Assembly: GCF_030067705.1 (NCBI RefSeq)
Contig: NZ_JASJEX010000001.1
Location: 62,001 to 126,000, forward strand
Direction of reading: 5' to 3'
Origin: Kribbibacterium absianum
Lineage (GTDB): Bacteria; Actinomycetota; Coriobacteriia; Coriobacteriales; Atopobiaceae
Length of the DNA stretch: 64,000 bases
The translations under genes were made by a program, and so were the position numbers. The first letter of the stretch is position 1. The number at the start of each line of letters is the position of its first letter. Under the pieces are notes generated by a model. It saw only the letters and a program-made list of their open reading frames with translations, was not told the origin of the DNA and ran no database searches. Shown in pieces: positions 25,598 to 34,795 of this stretch.

Positions 25598-26821
25598 TCA
25601 GGTGCTTCTCAGCCAGCCCTTCGTCGGCAGGTGCTTGCCGATGTGTCCCACGACCAGCTTGCGGCGCTCGGCGTCGAACAGGAAGTACACCCGGAGGGCC
25701 CCGTCCGCGTAGCGGCTCGGGTTGCCGATCTTCACGTGGTTGGTCATCAGCACGTCCTCGCCGTTGTACCGGAACGTGCGGGCTCGTCGGCACTCCTCGA
25801 TGGCCAGCGTCTCCGGGCTCTCATTGGCCGCGTACTCGAAGCCGCTGCGCTCCTTGAAGTCGCGGCTGATCTGCACGTCCTCCTCGAGGAACTTGAGGGG
25901 CCACAGGTGGTCGTGCATCGCGAGCAGCCCCGCCCAGTAGCGGTCGAGGTCCGGGCCGTGGTACTTGTCGGCCGAGAGCAGCGCGCTCGGCAGGAACTCC
26001 ACGCGGTCCTGGAGCATGGCGAACAGGTCCACTTCCTCGCGCAGCGACGTCGGGATCGTGCGGATCGCGTCCAGGGGCCCCTCCACAGGGCCGAGGTCAA
26101 CGTCGCGCGGCTGGGACCGCACCGCGTCCAGCTCCGCTTGTAGGCGCCGAGCCCGGTTCTCGGCGTCGGACAACTGACGCGCCCAGGCGGCCTCCGTTAG
26201 CTCGCGGGCTCGACGCTCGCGCTCCAACGCGTCGTGTGGCGCCGACAGCTCCGCCACCCGCTGCTCGAGGACCCGGTTCGCCTCCTGCAGGTGGCGAACC
26301 TGCGCTCCCAGGTCGCGCTGCGCCGCTTCCGCCGCGCGGGCGGTGCCGAGCAGCGCGTTCCGTTCCTTGGTTCGGGCCCGTCTCACGGCGTCCTGGAGCT
26401 CCTCGAGGGACTCCTGCTGGTAGCGGCCGATCTCCTCGGCCACCCTGATGGCCACCTGCTGTTCGACGAGCCGGTCCGCCTGTGCCAGCCGCTCCTCGGC
26501 GTCCCTGCGGAGCAACCGCTCGCGCTCGATCGTCGCCTGGAGCTCGGCCACGGACGTGCGAAGGCGCCCCTCGCGGCTGTCGCGGTACCAGTCCTCGACG
26601 GCGCCCAGCAGCGGGTCCGGCTCGTCCGGTTCCTCGGGCGCCTCGTCGAGCGGCTTCACCGTGTCGGGGACCTCGACCTTCAGCAGCTCCCGAGCGGCGC
26701 GCGGCACCAGCGGCACGGCGCGCGGCAGCGACCAGCCGAGCGGCAGCGGCGCGACGAGCTCGACAGGCTCGTGGTCGACCGGCGGCTCCCGGTGGAGCGG
26801 CCGCCACTCGGGCTCGTGCAT
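25598..26821 (-). CDS. Coiled-coil protein of unknown function
   Basis: 407 residues. Proline-rich N-terminus (1-70), a long charged coiled coil (about 80-240, rich in Glu, Arg, Gln and Ala), then a C-terminal globular domain (250-407) ending ALRVYFLFDAERRKLVVGHI, which in length and hydrophobic pattern resembles small RelE/ParE-like or barrel domains; this is only a resemblance. No signal peptide or membrane helix. GAGAGGAG stands before the ATG at 26821. Probably cytosolic. It is monocistronic. Confidence 0.65.
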   Translation of the reverse strand: MHEPEWRPLHREPPVDHEPVELVAPLPLGWSLPRAVPLVPRAARELLKVEVPDTVKPLDEAPEEPDEPDPLLGAVEDWYRDSREGRLRTSVAELQATIERERLLRRDAEERLAQADRLVEQQVAIRVAEEIGRYQQESLEELQDAVRRARTKERNALLGTARAAEAAQRDLGAQVRHLQEANRVLEQRVAELSAPHDALERERRARELTEAAWARQLSDAENRARRLQAELDAVRSQPRDVDLGPVEGPLDAIRTIPTSLREEVDLFAMLQDRVEFLPSALLSADKYHGPDLDRYWAGLLAMHDHLWPLKFLEEDVQISRDFKERSGFEYAANESPETLAIEECRRARTFRYNGEDVLMTNHVKIGNPSRYADGALRVYFLFDAERRKLVVGHIGKHLPTKGWLRST

Positions 26822-26892
26822 CGCGTCTCCTCTCGGGTCTCGGAACGGGGCCTTTCAGTGTAGGGGAAGAAAAACAGGGGAGCCGGACCCGG

Positions 26893-27543
26893 TCAACCGG
26901 CCACGCGGTAGTGCCCCACGATCGCGCCCCAGTTCCTCAGGATGTCCTCCTCATAGGACAGCTGGAACGGGTGCGCGTGATGGATCACGAGCGGCACGCC
27001 GTCCTGGTCGCGGACGTCGCTCACAACGCCCACATGGTCCTCCCACACCACGATGTCGCCGCCGTGCCACTGCGCGATGTCCGCAGGGTCCAAGGTCAGC
27101 GCTGCGGCATGCCGTTGCAGCCAGACGTGCTGGTTCGCGACCCGTCGGAAGTCGATCGCGGGGTCCGGCCGTGGGTTCCCGTACGCCTCGGGTGCGGCGG
27201 CCATGTCTTGCTCGATGAGGGCCTGGAGGTCGTACCCGGCGGCGAGCAGCGCTCGAGCGGTGACGTCCGTGCACACGCCTTGGCCGGCCGGGGGCCAGCC
27301 GCCCTCCACGTACGACCCGTCGTATGCGGGCCGGGCGGCCACTGCGGCGCGGGCGCCTGAGAGGATCTGCGCCTGGTCGTCGATGCCGTCACCGTTCTCG
27401 TCGTGCGCGCCTGCGAGCGCCTCGATGCCCCAGTCGGCGTCGGTCGTGCGCGCGAGCGGGATGCGGCGCCCGGAGACGGCCAACATGCCGACAAGCGCGG
27501 CGGCGCACACGCCTGCCACTGCCCAGCGACGGACACGCCCCAT
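26893..27543 (-). CDS. DUF1287 secreted protein
   Basis: 216 residues with an N-terminal signal sequence (RRWAVAGVCAAALVGMLAVS), then a DUF1287-type domain. Conserved features include YDGSYVEGGWPPAGQGVCTD (Cys in GVCTDV), a DLQALIEQDM segment, VANQHVWLQRHA, HGGDIVVWEDHVGVVSD and a late HHAH. The arrangement of Cys and His is reminiscent of NlpC/P60-like papain folds, so a cell-wall amidase/peptidase role is possible. GAGGAGG precedes the ATG. Confidence 0.75.
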   Translation of the reverse strand: MGRVRRWAVAGVCAAALVGMLAVSGRRIPLARTTDADWGIEALAGAHDENGDGIDDQAQILSGARAAVAARPAYDGSYVEGGWPPAGQGVCTDVTARALLAAGYDLQALIEQDMAAAPEAYGNPRPDPAIDFRRVANQHVWLQRHAAALTLDPADIAQWHGGDIVVWEDHVGVVSDVRDQDGVPLVIHHAHPFQLSYEEDILRNWGAIVGHYRVAG

Positions 27544-27562
27544 GGCGCACGCCTCCTCGGAT

Positions 27563-27632
27563 GAGACACTCTCGTCTCTTTAGAGTGTCTCATTGTCCCG
27601 TGGGACACTTTCGTCTCTTTGGAGTGTCTCAC
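27563..27632. repeat. R7 repeat: two hairpins
   Basis: Unit 1 has GAGACACTCT and AGAGTGTCTC arms (27563-27591); unit 2 (27602-27632) has GGGACACTTT and GGAGTGTCTCA. Both loops contain CGTCTCTTT. The units are 39 bp apart and joined by TGTCCCGTGGGACA, itself palindromic. They lie between the DUF1287 gene start and the aspS terminator. Confidence 0.85.
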
Positions 27633-27640
27633 GGCGCAGC

Positions 27641-27668
27641 AAAAGAGCCGCCCCCGAGGGGGCGGCTC
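27641..27668 (-). terminator. Rho-independent terminator of aspS
   Basis: On the minus strand GAGCCGCCCC pairs with GGGGCGGCTC across a 4-nt loop, followed by TTTT. It lies 28 bases after the aspS stop. Confidence 0.85.
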
Positions 27669-27695
27669 CAGGTTCGTCAGGGTCTGACGGCACCG

Positions 27696-29471
27696 CTAGT
27701 TGATCGAGAGCGACACGTCCTTCAGTTGCGCGGCGCTGACCTCGCTCGGGGCGCCGAGCATCAGGTCCGAGCCGCTCGCCGTCTTCGGGAACGCCATGAC
27801 GTCGCGGATGGACGGCGCGCCCACCAGGAGCATGCACACACGGTCGAGGCCGAGCGCGAACCCGCCCATCGGGGGCGCGCCAAAAGAGAGCGCCTCGAGC
27901 AGGAACCCGAACTGCTCGGCTGCCTTCTCCTCGCTGAAGCCCATGCGCTTGAGCACGCGCATCTGCAGGTCGGCGTTGTGGATACGCAGGCCGCCGCCGC
28001 CGGCCTCGAAGCCGTCCATCACGAAGTCGTAGGTGGCCGACCCGACCGCCAAGGGGTTAGTCTCGATGAGGCCCAGGTCGCCCGTCGGCAGCGTGAACGG
28101 GTGGTGCTCGGCGGCGTAGCGCTTGTGCTCCTGGTCGTACTTGAACATCGGGAAGTCGACGACCCACAGGAAGTCGTGCCCCTCGCGCGGGACGTCGAGG
28201 GCGTCGGCCATGTGGGTGCGCATGCCGCCGAGGATCTCGTCGGCCTCGAGGCGCGGGGCGGCGGCGAACATAACGAGGTCGCCCGGTTCGACGCCCGCGC
28301 GCTCCTTGAGGGCGTCCATCTCGGCGTCCGAGAAGAACTTCACGATGGGGCTGTTCACGGAGCCGTCCTCGCGGAACGCAATCCAGGCGAGGCCCTTGGC
28401 GCCGAGCTTCTTGGCCACGTCCTCGAGCTTGTCGATCTGGGCGCGCGGCCAGGCGCCGGCCCCCTTGGCGTTGATGCACTTGACGCAGCTGCCCTCGGTG
28501 CTGGCGGCGCTCGCGAACACCTTGAAGTTGCTCGCGCGGAAGATGTCGCTCACATCCATGAGCGTCATGCCGTAGCGGGTGTCGGGCTTGTCGGAGCCAT
28601 AGGTGTCCATCGCGTCCCAGTAGTTGAGGCGGCGGAGCGGCGCCGGGAAGTCAACGCCCACGGCGGCGAAGGCCTTGCCCAGCACGTGCTCCATCATGCC
28701 GATGACGTCGTCCTCGGTCACGAAGGACATCTCGACGTCCACCTGGGTGAACTCCGGCTGGCGGTCGGCGCGCAGGTCCTCGTCGCGGAAGCACTTGGCC
28801 ACCTGGTAGTAGCGCTCGACGCCGGCCACCATCAAAAGCTGCTTCAGGAGCTGCGGGGACTGCGGCAGCGCGTAGAAGTTGCCCGGCTGGGTGCGCGACG
28901 GGACGATGAAGTCGCGGGCGCCCTCGGGGGTGGACTTGCCCAGGGACGGGGTCTCCACCTCGAGGAAGCGCTCGGCGTGCATGGCCTCGCGCATCGCGAA
29001 GGTGAAGTCGTTGCGGACCTTGAGGTTGCGCTGGAGCTCCGGGCGACGGAGGTCCAGGTAGCGATAGCGCAGGCGGGTGTCCTCGGCCGTCTCGATGCCG
29101 TCCTCGATGGGGAAGGGCGGCGTCTTGGAGCTGTTGAGCACCACGATGTTCGAGACGATGACCTCGATCTCGCCGGTCTCGAGGTTGGGGTTCGCGGTGT
29201 CCTCGGGGCGGTGGCGGACGACGCCCGTGACCATGATCGGCCACTCGGGGCGGATCTGCTCGGCGGTGTGGAACGCCTCGCCGCCGGAGTGGTCCGGGTC
29301 GAAGGCGAGCTGCGTGACGCCGGTGCGGTCGCGGAGGTCCACAAAGATCAGGCCGCCGTGGTCGCGGCGACGCCAGACCCAACCGGTGAGGACCACCTCC
29401 TCGCCGATGTCGGACGCGCGGAGCTGGCCGCAGGTGTGCGTGTGCAGGGAGTAGGTGCGGGTGTCGCTCAT
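27696..29471 (-). CDS. aspS: Aspartyl-tRNA synthetase
   Basis: Class II synthetase, bacterial type, 591 residues. N-terminal OB-fold anticodon domain (VVLTGWVWRRRDHGGLIFVDLRD), motif 1 (FLEVETPSL), motif 2 (CFRDEDLRADRQPEFTQVD near residue 220), a GAD insertion domain (about 290-420), and motif 3 (GFALGLDRVCMLL near 535). Together with GatCAB in the window, it may be the non-discriminating kind that also mischarges tRNA-Asn, an inference only. ATG at 29471 is the standard start. Confidence 0.96.
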   Translation of the reverse strand: MSDTRTYSLHTHTCGQLRASDIGEEVVLTGWVWRRRDHGGLIFVDLRDRTGVTQLAFDPDHSGGEAFHTAEQIRPEWPIMVTGVVRHRPEDTANPNLETGEIEVIVSNIVVLNSSKTPPFPIEDGIETAEDTRLRYRYLDLRRPELQRNLKVRNDFTFAMREAMHAERFLEVETPSLGKSTPEGARDFIVPSRTQPGNFYALPQSPQLLKQLLMVAGVERYYQVAKCFRDEDLRADRQPEFTQVDVEMSFVTEDDVIGMMEHVLGKAFAAVGVDFPAPLRRLNYWDAMDTYGSDKPDTRYGMTLMDVSDIFRASNFKVFASAASTEGSCVKCINAKGAGAWPRAQIDKLEDVAKKLGAKGLAWIAFREDGSVNSPIVKFFSDAEMDALKERAGVEPGDLVMFAAAPRLEADEILGGMRTHMADALDVPREGHDFLWVVDFPMFKYDQEHKRYAAEHHPFTLPTGDLGLIETNPLAVGSATYDFVMDGFEAGGGGLRIHNADLQMRVLKRMGFSEEKAAEQFGFLLEALSFGAPPMGGFALGLDRVCMLLVGAPSIRDVMAFPKTASGSDLMLGAPSEVSAAQLKDVSLSIN

Positions 29472-29648
29472 GGGAACTGCTGGTTCCTTTCGTCTTTTCC
29501 GCCCTCTGCGGGATCGGGCGGGGTTGCCAAGACGGCGCGGGATGCGGAGACAGCGCGTCCCGGCGCGCGACCTTCCATAATAGCCACGCCAAGTTGGGGA
29601 GAATGAGCCGGGAGAGGGTCTCTTTCAAACGGAAAGGAAGCCGAAACC

Positions 29649-30296
29649 ATGGCGCGAGCGGCTGTGTTCGATATGGACGGCACGATCCTGGACACCTTGG
29701 ACGACCTGCAGTTGAGCTTGAACCGCACGCTGCAGGAGTTCGGGCGGGAGCCCTACTCGCTCGCCGAGGTGCGGGCCATGGTGGGCAACGGCGTGCCCCG
29801 CCTGATCGAGCTGGCGGTGGGGGAGACGTGCCCGGACGAGGAGCGCGCCCGCGTGCTGGCACGCTTCAAAGAGGTCTACGGCGATCACTGCAACGACCAC
29901 ACGCGGCCATACCCGGGGATCGTCGCGATGGTCGCCCGCCTGCGCGAGCAGGGCGTGCGCGTGGCCGTGGTGTCGAACAAGGTGGACTTCGCGGTGCGCG
30001 AGCTGGCCGATCTGCACTTTCCCGGCGTGTTCGACGCGGTGCTCGGCCAGCGCGACGACATCCCGAGAAAACCGGACCCGACCATGGTGTTCCGCGCGCT
30101 CGAGACGCTGGGAGTGGCGCCTGAGGACGCCTGCTATGTGGGCGACTCCGAGGTGGACGTGCTGACCGCCGCGAACTCCGGGCTCGAGCCTCTGATCGTG
30201 ACCTGGGGCTTCCGGAGCCGGGAGTCCCTGATCGAGAACGGCGCGACGGTGCTGGTGGACACGCCGGAGGAGTTGGAGGCGCTCATCCTGGCGTGA
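29649..30296 (+). CDS. gph: HAD-family phosphatase (phosphoglycolate phosphatase-like)
   Basis: 215 residues. Nucleophile Asp8 and Asp10 in VFDMDGTILDT, motif II VVSNK near residue 109 (Ser), Lys in PRKPDP near 145 and GDSEVDVLTAANSG near 165. A helical cap covers residues 15-80. It matches Gph-type phosphatases that remove 2-phosphoglycolate or related phosphates; exact substrate uncertain. GGAAAGGAAG precedes the ATG. Divergent from aspS. Confidence 0.82.
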   Translation: MARAAVFDMDGTILDTLDDLQLSLNRTLQEFGREPYSLAEVRAMVGNGVPRLIELAVGETCPDEERARVLARFKEVYGDHCNDHTRPYPGIVAMVARLREQGVRVAVVSNKVDFAVRELADLHFPGVFDAVLGQRDDIPRKPDPTMVFRALETLGVAPEDACYVGDSEVDVLTAANSGLEPLIVTWGFRSRESLIENGATVLVDTPEELEALILA

Positions 30297-30336
30297 CGCC
30301 CGGGACCTGCACCGCGGTGCAAGGCCAGCGATAAAA

Positions 30337-30467
30337 GGCCGATTCGGGGCAAGCGGTGCAACGGTTGACCCCGTATCGGCCCCGTTCCGCCACGTGAGCC
30401 ATCCTCGTGCCGAGAAGCTCCCGATTGTGGGGCAAAGAACTGAACAGTTTGCCCCGTTTCGGCGTGA
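30337..30467. repeat. R8 repeat: two hairpins
   Basis: Unit 1 has arms CCGATTCGGGGCAA and TTGACCCCGTATCGG (30338-30380); unit 2 has CCGATTGTGGGGCAAA and TTTGCCCCGTTTCGG (30421-30462). The two GATT motifs are 82 bp apart. This fills most of the 389-bp gap between the phosphatase and the next gene; the rest (30468-30685) shows no other feature. Confidence 0.8.
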
Positions 30468-30685
30468 TTGCGCACGGGCATCGCTCGGGTCCGTCTCGTT
30501 GCACTGCCGAACGTGCACAGCCCCGGCGCTGGCCGGACCGTCGGTGCGCTCACGGAGAAACCGGTCCTTGTGGGTCTGGGCGATCATGAGTTGGGGTAGC
30601 CTTTCAGTCACGCTGCAGCCGTCCGATCGGCCCCAGGCGGTCCGACAACGGTTGCCACTATCCACTTGCGAGGGAAGGAACCGTC

Positions 30686-31030
30686 ATGGGCGTTCGTGCA
30701 GAAGAGGCTCTCGATCTGAACGTGGACGGGCTTGCCGACTACCTGCGGTGCAACCACTCCGTGTACATGCAGGCGGGCGACAAGCTGTACTACCTCACCG
30801 ATGTGAACGACCACTACTGGCGCGCGCAGGACACCTCCGTCCTGAACCACAAGAACCATTACACCGACTGCTCCGACCTCGTTCCCACCGTCTCCGAGTT
30901 CCTGGCCCTGCCGTTCGTTGACGGCAAGACCATCGCGGACGCCGGCGAGGTCGTGTTCTATGAGAGCACGAAGCCGCGCTCCGAGGTGGAGGCCGAGGCC
31001 GCGGCCGCGGGTGTCGAGCCCGAGGACTGA
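30686..31030 (+). CDS. Conserved small hypothetical protein (114 aa)
   Basis: 114 residues, soluble and acidic: MGVRAEEALDLNVDGLADYL, then an NHSVYMQAGDKLYYLTDVND strand-rich segment, DCSDLVPTVSEFLALPF and an acidic tail. I do not recognise a named family. GAGGGAAGG precedes the ATG at good spacing, codon use is typical, and a strong terminator follows, so it is a real, single-gene transcription unit. Confidence 0.65.
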   Translation: MGVRAEEALDLNVDGLADYLRCNHSVYMQAGDKLYYLTDVNDHYWRAQDTSVLNHKNHYTDCSDLVPTVSEFLALPFVDGKTIADAGEVVFYESTKPRSEVEAEAAAAGVEPED

Positions 31031-31061
31031 TCGCGCGGGCGACCAATCATGTGAGCACGGA

Positions 31062-31099
31062 AAAGGGCGGTGCCAAGACTCGGCGCACCGCCCTTTGTT
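31062..31099 (+). terminator. Rho-independent terminator
   Basis: AAAGGGCGGTGC (31062-31073) pairs with GCACCGCCCTTT (31085-31096) across an 11-nt loop; the stem ends in T residues. Confidence 0.85.
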
Positions 31100-31110
31100 A
31101 TGAAGATCGA

Positions 31111-31152
31111 TGTGTAAAAAGGGACTGTCCCCAAATGCACGCCAAATGCACG
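31111..31152. repeat. R6 REP-like element
   Basis: TGTAAAAAGGGACTGTCCCC then AAATGCAC, with a second AAATGCAC 4 bp later. It shares the GGGGACAGTCCC core (reversed) and AAATGCAC end with the palindrome at 25563. Confidence 0.75.
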
Positions 31153-31158
31153 TGCGTG

Positions 31159-31911
31159 TCAGCGCCTGGGCAGCACGAAGCAGTCGGGGAAGTCGCGTGC
31201 CAGCCGCTCGAGGTACTGCGTGTAGTCGGACAGCATCCCGTGGATTGCCGTCGTTACCTCGTGGCGGTTCTCTCCGCCGGACCGGAGGAAGCTCACGATC
31301 TGCCGGTGCATGTCGGTGTTGGGACGCGAGTAGCCGTACAGGAGCCCCATGTTGTAGGTGCGCTCGTAGGCGGTGCCAGTCTTCTGGAGGCTCTCCCAGA
31401 TGTAGCCCTTGCCCGCCGCGTCGTAGAACCGCTTGTTGAACCGGGCGTTGAGGTCGATGAACTCCGCCTCGCGCCCTGGCTCGGAGCACACCTCGTCCAT
31501 CTGCTTGAGGATCGCCCCCAGGTCGGCGACCGCATGCGGCGACACCGTGCGGGCCAGCTGCGTGACGATGAGCGGCTCCACGGCCACACGCATGAAGAAC
31601 GACTGGCGCAGCTCGCTCACGCTGATGCGCGAGACGTGCGTCGCGCTCTGGGGCGCCACGTCGACGAGCGACCGGTCCCGCAGGAGCCCCATGGCCTCGT
31701 GCACCGGCGTGCGCGACACGTGCAGCGCCTCGGCGATGGACGACTCGCGAATCCACGCCCCGGGCGGCATGTAGAGCATCATGATGTTCCGCGAGAGCAC
31801 GCGGTACGCATAGGCCGACCCGGACTCCTTCTCCCGTCGCGGCACGACGCGCATGCAATCGGCGGCGCTGACGCCGCCGCGTCCTTCCAGGCGTGTGCGG
31901 GGCTCGGCCAT
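31159..31911 (-). CDS. GntR-family transcriptional regulator (FCD domain)
   Basis: 250 residues. An N-terminal winged helix (about 35-100; RESSIAEALHVSRTPVHEAMGLL is the recognition-helix region) and a C-terminal all-helical FCD ligand-binding domain (110-240) with His/Asp residues that may bind metal. FadR subfamily; effector unknown. It is divergent from the MFS gene at 32051, so it probably controls it. AGGAGAGG precedes the ATG. Confidence 0.85.
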   Translation of the reverse strand: MAEPRTRLEGRGGVSAADCMRVVPRREKESGSAYAYRVLSRNIMMLYMPPGAWIRESSIAEALHVSRTPVHEAMGLLRDRSLVDVAPQSATHVSRISVSELRQSFFMRVAVEPLIVTQLARTVSPHAVADLGAILKQMDEVCSEPGREAEFIDLNARFNKRFYDAAGKGYIWESLQKTGTAYERTYNMGLLYGYSRPNTDMHRQIVSFLRSGGENRHEVTTAIHGMLSDYTQYLERLARDFPDCFVLPRR

Positions 31912-32050
31912 GTGCGTCCTCTCCTAGGGGCTCCGCGTCTTTCCATCGTCCTAGAATATCAGTCTCTGGATTTGTTGTGTGGGACAGGGAATTAAGGGTT
32001 GTCAGAATGATGAGCCTCTCGACAAAAACCGCGCAGACGGTGCCCGGCTC

Positions 32051-33256
32051 ATGAGCCGCGCCTTCGAGAGGCGCCAGCTGCCGTTGCTCGTCGTGATCGT
32101 GCTCTGCGCCCTCATCACCCAGTTCGGAGCGGTCGGGTCCGTGCTCACGGCGGACGTCGCTGCCGCTTTCCCCGGTGCCGGCGACGCGGCGGTGCAGGCC
32201 ATGCTCCAATGCTCCGTGGTGGGGTCGTTCGCCGGCTCGCTGGCCGTGTCGGCGCTGGCCGGGCGCGTCGCGGCAAAGGCTCGCGTGCTCGGCGGCCTCG
32301 CCGGCGAGCTGCTCGGCGGCCTCATGCCGCTCGTGGGCACGGTCTCGCTGCCCCAGCTGTGGGTCGCCGCCTTGCTTGTGGGACTTGGGCAGTCGACGGT
32401 GGTCGCCACGCTCGGTGAGCTTTGTCTCGACGGTTTCACGGGCCGCGCCCGGGCCCGGGCCCTCGGCCTCAACTCTGCGGCCAACAACGGTGGCGCGGCC
32501 GCGGTGCTCTTTGTGGCGGGCCGGCTCGCCCTCGCTGTGGGCTGGCGCGGGGTCTTCTGGCTCTATCTCCTCGTGGTGCCGGTCCTCGTGACTGCGGCGC
32601 TCGTGCTCAAAGCGCCCGTGCCCGAGAAGGCCCCCGAGAGCGCCCCCTTGCCGAAAGGGGACGCCGTCGGCGCTCGCGGCCGCGCGCTCTGCGCGCTCGC
32701 TGCGGTTTCGCTGCTCGCGTACGCTGTCGTGCCGTTCAACTTGGCCTTGTACGTGGTCCGTGACGCGGCGATCGGCACCACCGCCGACGCCGGTGCGGCC
32801 ATGGGCCTCGTGACGCTGGCCGCTGCGCTCTCCTCGCTGGCGCTGCCGTGGCTCACGCGCCGGCTCGGGCTCTTCGTGGCCGTGGTGCCGCCCGTGGCCG
32901 GGCTCGTCGGGTGTTTGGTTCTGCTCGGCGCGACCAACATGGGCGCCGTCTTTGCGGCGACCGTCTGCGAGGGCGTCTTCCTCGGTGTGACGCAGGCATC
33001 GATGGGTTACCTGATCGGCCGCGTGTGCCCCGGTGCCGCGTACGGGCGTGCCTACGGGCTCGGCAACGCGATGATCTCGCTGGGGCAGATCCTGTGCCTG
33101 CCGGTGATCGACGGGCTCGGGGCGCTCGCTGGCGTCGCGGGGTCGCTCGCACGGTTCGGTTTCTGGGTCAGCGCGGGCCTGTTCGGGTGCCTCGTGCTCG
33201 CCCAGACGCTATGGGCCTTGTGGGCTCGACGGGACGCACCGAGGACGACGGGGTAG
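32051..33256 (+). CDS. MFS transporter
   Basis: Predicted 12-helix major facilitator, 401 residues from ATG 32051 (MSRAFERRQLPLLV). Other in-frame starts up to 31979 exist; the chosen start places a basic patch directly before TM1. The inter-helix GRARARALGLNSAANNGG segment and a proline-rich central loop (APVPEKAPESAPLPKGD) separate two six-helix halves. Substrate unknown. It shares a 139-bp control region with the divergent GntR regulator. Confidence 0.78.
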   Translation: MSRAFERRQLPLLVVIVLCALITQFGAVGSVLTADVAAAFPGAGDAAVQAMLQCSVVGSFAGSLAVSALAGRVAAKARVLGGLAGELLGGLMPLVGTVSLPQLWVAALLVGLGQSTVVATLGELCLDGFTGRARARALGLNSAANNGGAAAVLFVAGRLALAVGWRGVFWLYLLVVPVLVTAALVLKAPVPEKAPESAPLPKGDAVGARGRALCALAAVSLLAYAVVPFNLALYVVRDAAIGTTADAGAAMGLVTLAAALSSLALPWLTRRLGLFVAVVPPVAGLVGCLVLLGATNMGAVFAATVCEGVFLGVTQASMGYLIGRVCPGAAYGRAYGLGNAMISLGQILCLPVIDGLGALAGVAGSLARFGFWVSAGLFGCLVLAQTLWALWARRDAPRTTG

Positions 33257-33351
33257 TCCGAGCCCGCAGGTCGGGAAGCGGCGCTCCGGCCGCCCCGCTC
33301 GTGCGCGCCGTGGGCGCCGACCGTCGGCGCGGGCCTCCGGCACAGGGAGCC

Positions 33352-33357
33352 TACAAT
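33352..33357 (+). promoter_or_regulatory. Probable -10 box
   Basis: TACAAT 39 bases before the ATG at 33396; same hexamer as before ilvE and nrdA. No clear -35. Confidence 0.4.
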
Positions 33358-33395
33358 GGCGCCGTCGTCCACGGCCGAACGGAAGGGAGGCAGCC

Positions 33396-34685
33396 ATGGC
33401 CCACATCGTTCTCGCACCGGATTGTGCCGGGAAGGCCCAGATGGCCGACCGGTTCCCCGACGCCGTGGTGAGCGTCGCCCCCGAGGGTTACGAGTGGGAG
33501 ATGTCGCTGAACCCGGCAGGTGCCCTCACTCGGGGCGAGCGGGACCCCTTCTGGCCGTCCAATTACGTGGGCGTCCTCGTGGAGGCGTGGCGGTCCGGCA
33601 CCTGGCAGTACGTGCTCGGGGACGCCCGGATGGAAGTGGCACGGGAGTTGGAGCAGTGCGGCGTGCCCTACCTGTGGGTGGACGCCCCGGGCTGCGCGAT
33701 GGAGGACGGCCTGTCGCCCGCCGTGCGCTACGAGCTGGCCGTCGGTCAAGGGTTGAAGGAGCTGCTGCCGGTCGTGGCGTCGGCGGTGTCCATGAGCCTG
33801 TCCCGGCTCACCTACGAGCGGGGCGACGCCCCCGAGACGGACGCGCTCCTCGACCTCTTCGGCGCCGAGCCCGACCAGGGGCTCGTTGTCGCGCTGTCCG
33901 TGGTGATGGGGTCGCTGCCTGGCACCTGCGACGTGCAGGCCGTGGGCCTTGCGAACGTGGGCCAGTGGCGCGAGCGCGTCGACGGCATGCGGCAGGCGCG
34001 GGAGGCGCTCGAGTCGTTGCTCGGCGCCTCGGGCGACGCCGAGACGAACGGTGCGGCAGAGGGCGACGACGCCGACACCGAGCAGGACGCGCTCGACGAG
34101 GCGCTCGACGAGCTGTCCGAGCTTCCCGGCGGGGTGGACGTGAACGCGCTGATCGAGTCACTGATCCGCACCTTCGCAGTGCAGGGCGCCGCCGACCTCT
34201 CACTGTCCATGCGACGCTGGAGCGACGTCGAGGAGCCGCTGCGGACGCAGGCCACCGAGCGGTTCTTCCGCGACTACCTGGCGCTCGGTGACGAGCAGGA
34301 CGCGCTCGCCCAGAGCCTTGACCAGATGGTGCAACCGGTGGGGGAGCTGGCGTCCGCGACCGTGGGGCTCGTCGTCTCCTGGAACGAGGACCCCGGCCTC
34401 GACTCGCTGCTCGCGCACTTCTCGGTGCCCAAGGACGGGGAGGCCCACGTGCTGGTGGAGACCGAGCGCTTCGGGGACGCGTGGGTCTTGAACCCCGCCA
34501 CCGTGCGCGTGTTCACCGAACAGGGCGAGCAGCCGTGGGCGGCGTGGGACGTCGCGGACCGCATGGGCGCGGAGGACGCCCTGGAAGCGACGCTGCGGCG
34601 GGTGGTGCCCCGTCTGGAGCAACAGCCGCTGCATTCCAGCTACGAAGGGGCATCGCTCCAGGGCGGCAAGCCGGCGGACGAGTGA
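33396..34685 (+). CDS. Unknown protein with kinase-like N-terminal domain
   Basis: 429 residues. Residues 1-110 resemble a family of small phage-type nucleotide-kinase-like proteins: an N-terminal APDCAGKA loop (degenerate P-loop), YEWEMSLNP, FWPSNYVGVLVEAWRSG and YVLGDARMEVARELEQCGVP. The remainder is acidic, largely helical (GASGDAETNGAAEGDDADT linker near 210) and unrecognised, with a C-terminal mixed domain (320-410). No signal peptide or TM. GGAAGGGAGG precedes the ATG. Probably cotranscribed with the small membrane gene at 34796. Confidence 0.6.
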   Translation: MAHIVLAPDCAGKAQMADRFPDAVVSVAPEGYEWEMSLNPAGALTRGERDPFWPSNYVGVLVEAWRSGTWQYVLGDARMEVARELEQCGVPYLWVDAPGCAMEDGLSPAVRYELAVGQGLKELLPVVASAVSMSLSRLTYERGDAPETDALLDLFGAEPDQGLVVALSVVMGSLPGTCDVQAVGLANVGQWRERVDGMRQAREALESLLGASGDAETNGAAEGDDADTEQDALDEALDELSELPGGVDVNALIESLIRTFAVQGAADLSLSMRRWSDVEEPLRTQATERFFRDYLALGDEQDALAQSLDQMVQPVGELASATVGLVVSWNEDPGLDSLLAHFSVPKDGEAHVLVETERFGDAWVLNPATVRVFTEQGEQPWAAWDVADRMGAEDALEATLRRVVPRLEQQPLHSSYEGASLQGGKPADE

Positions 34686-34795
34686 GCCAGACACGGTGAT
34701 GTGAAGCGGGTGCGTGGCTCGGCTCAAGCGCCGGTGTGGGGGCACGTTTTGACAACGGCGGGTACGTCCCTTGAAACGACGAGAGGAGCTGTGCC

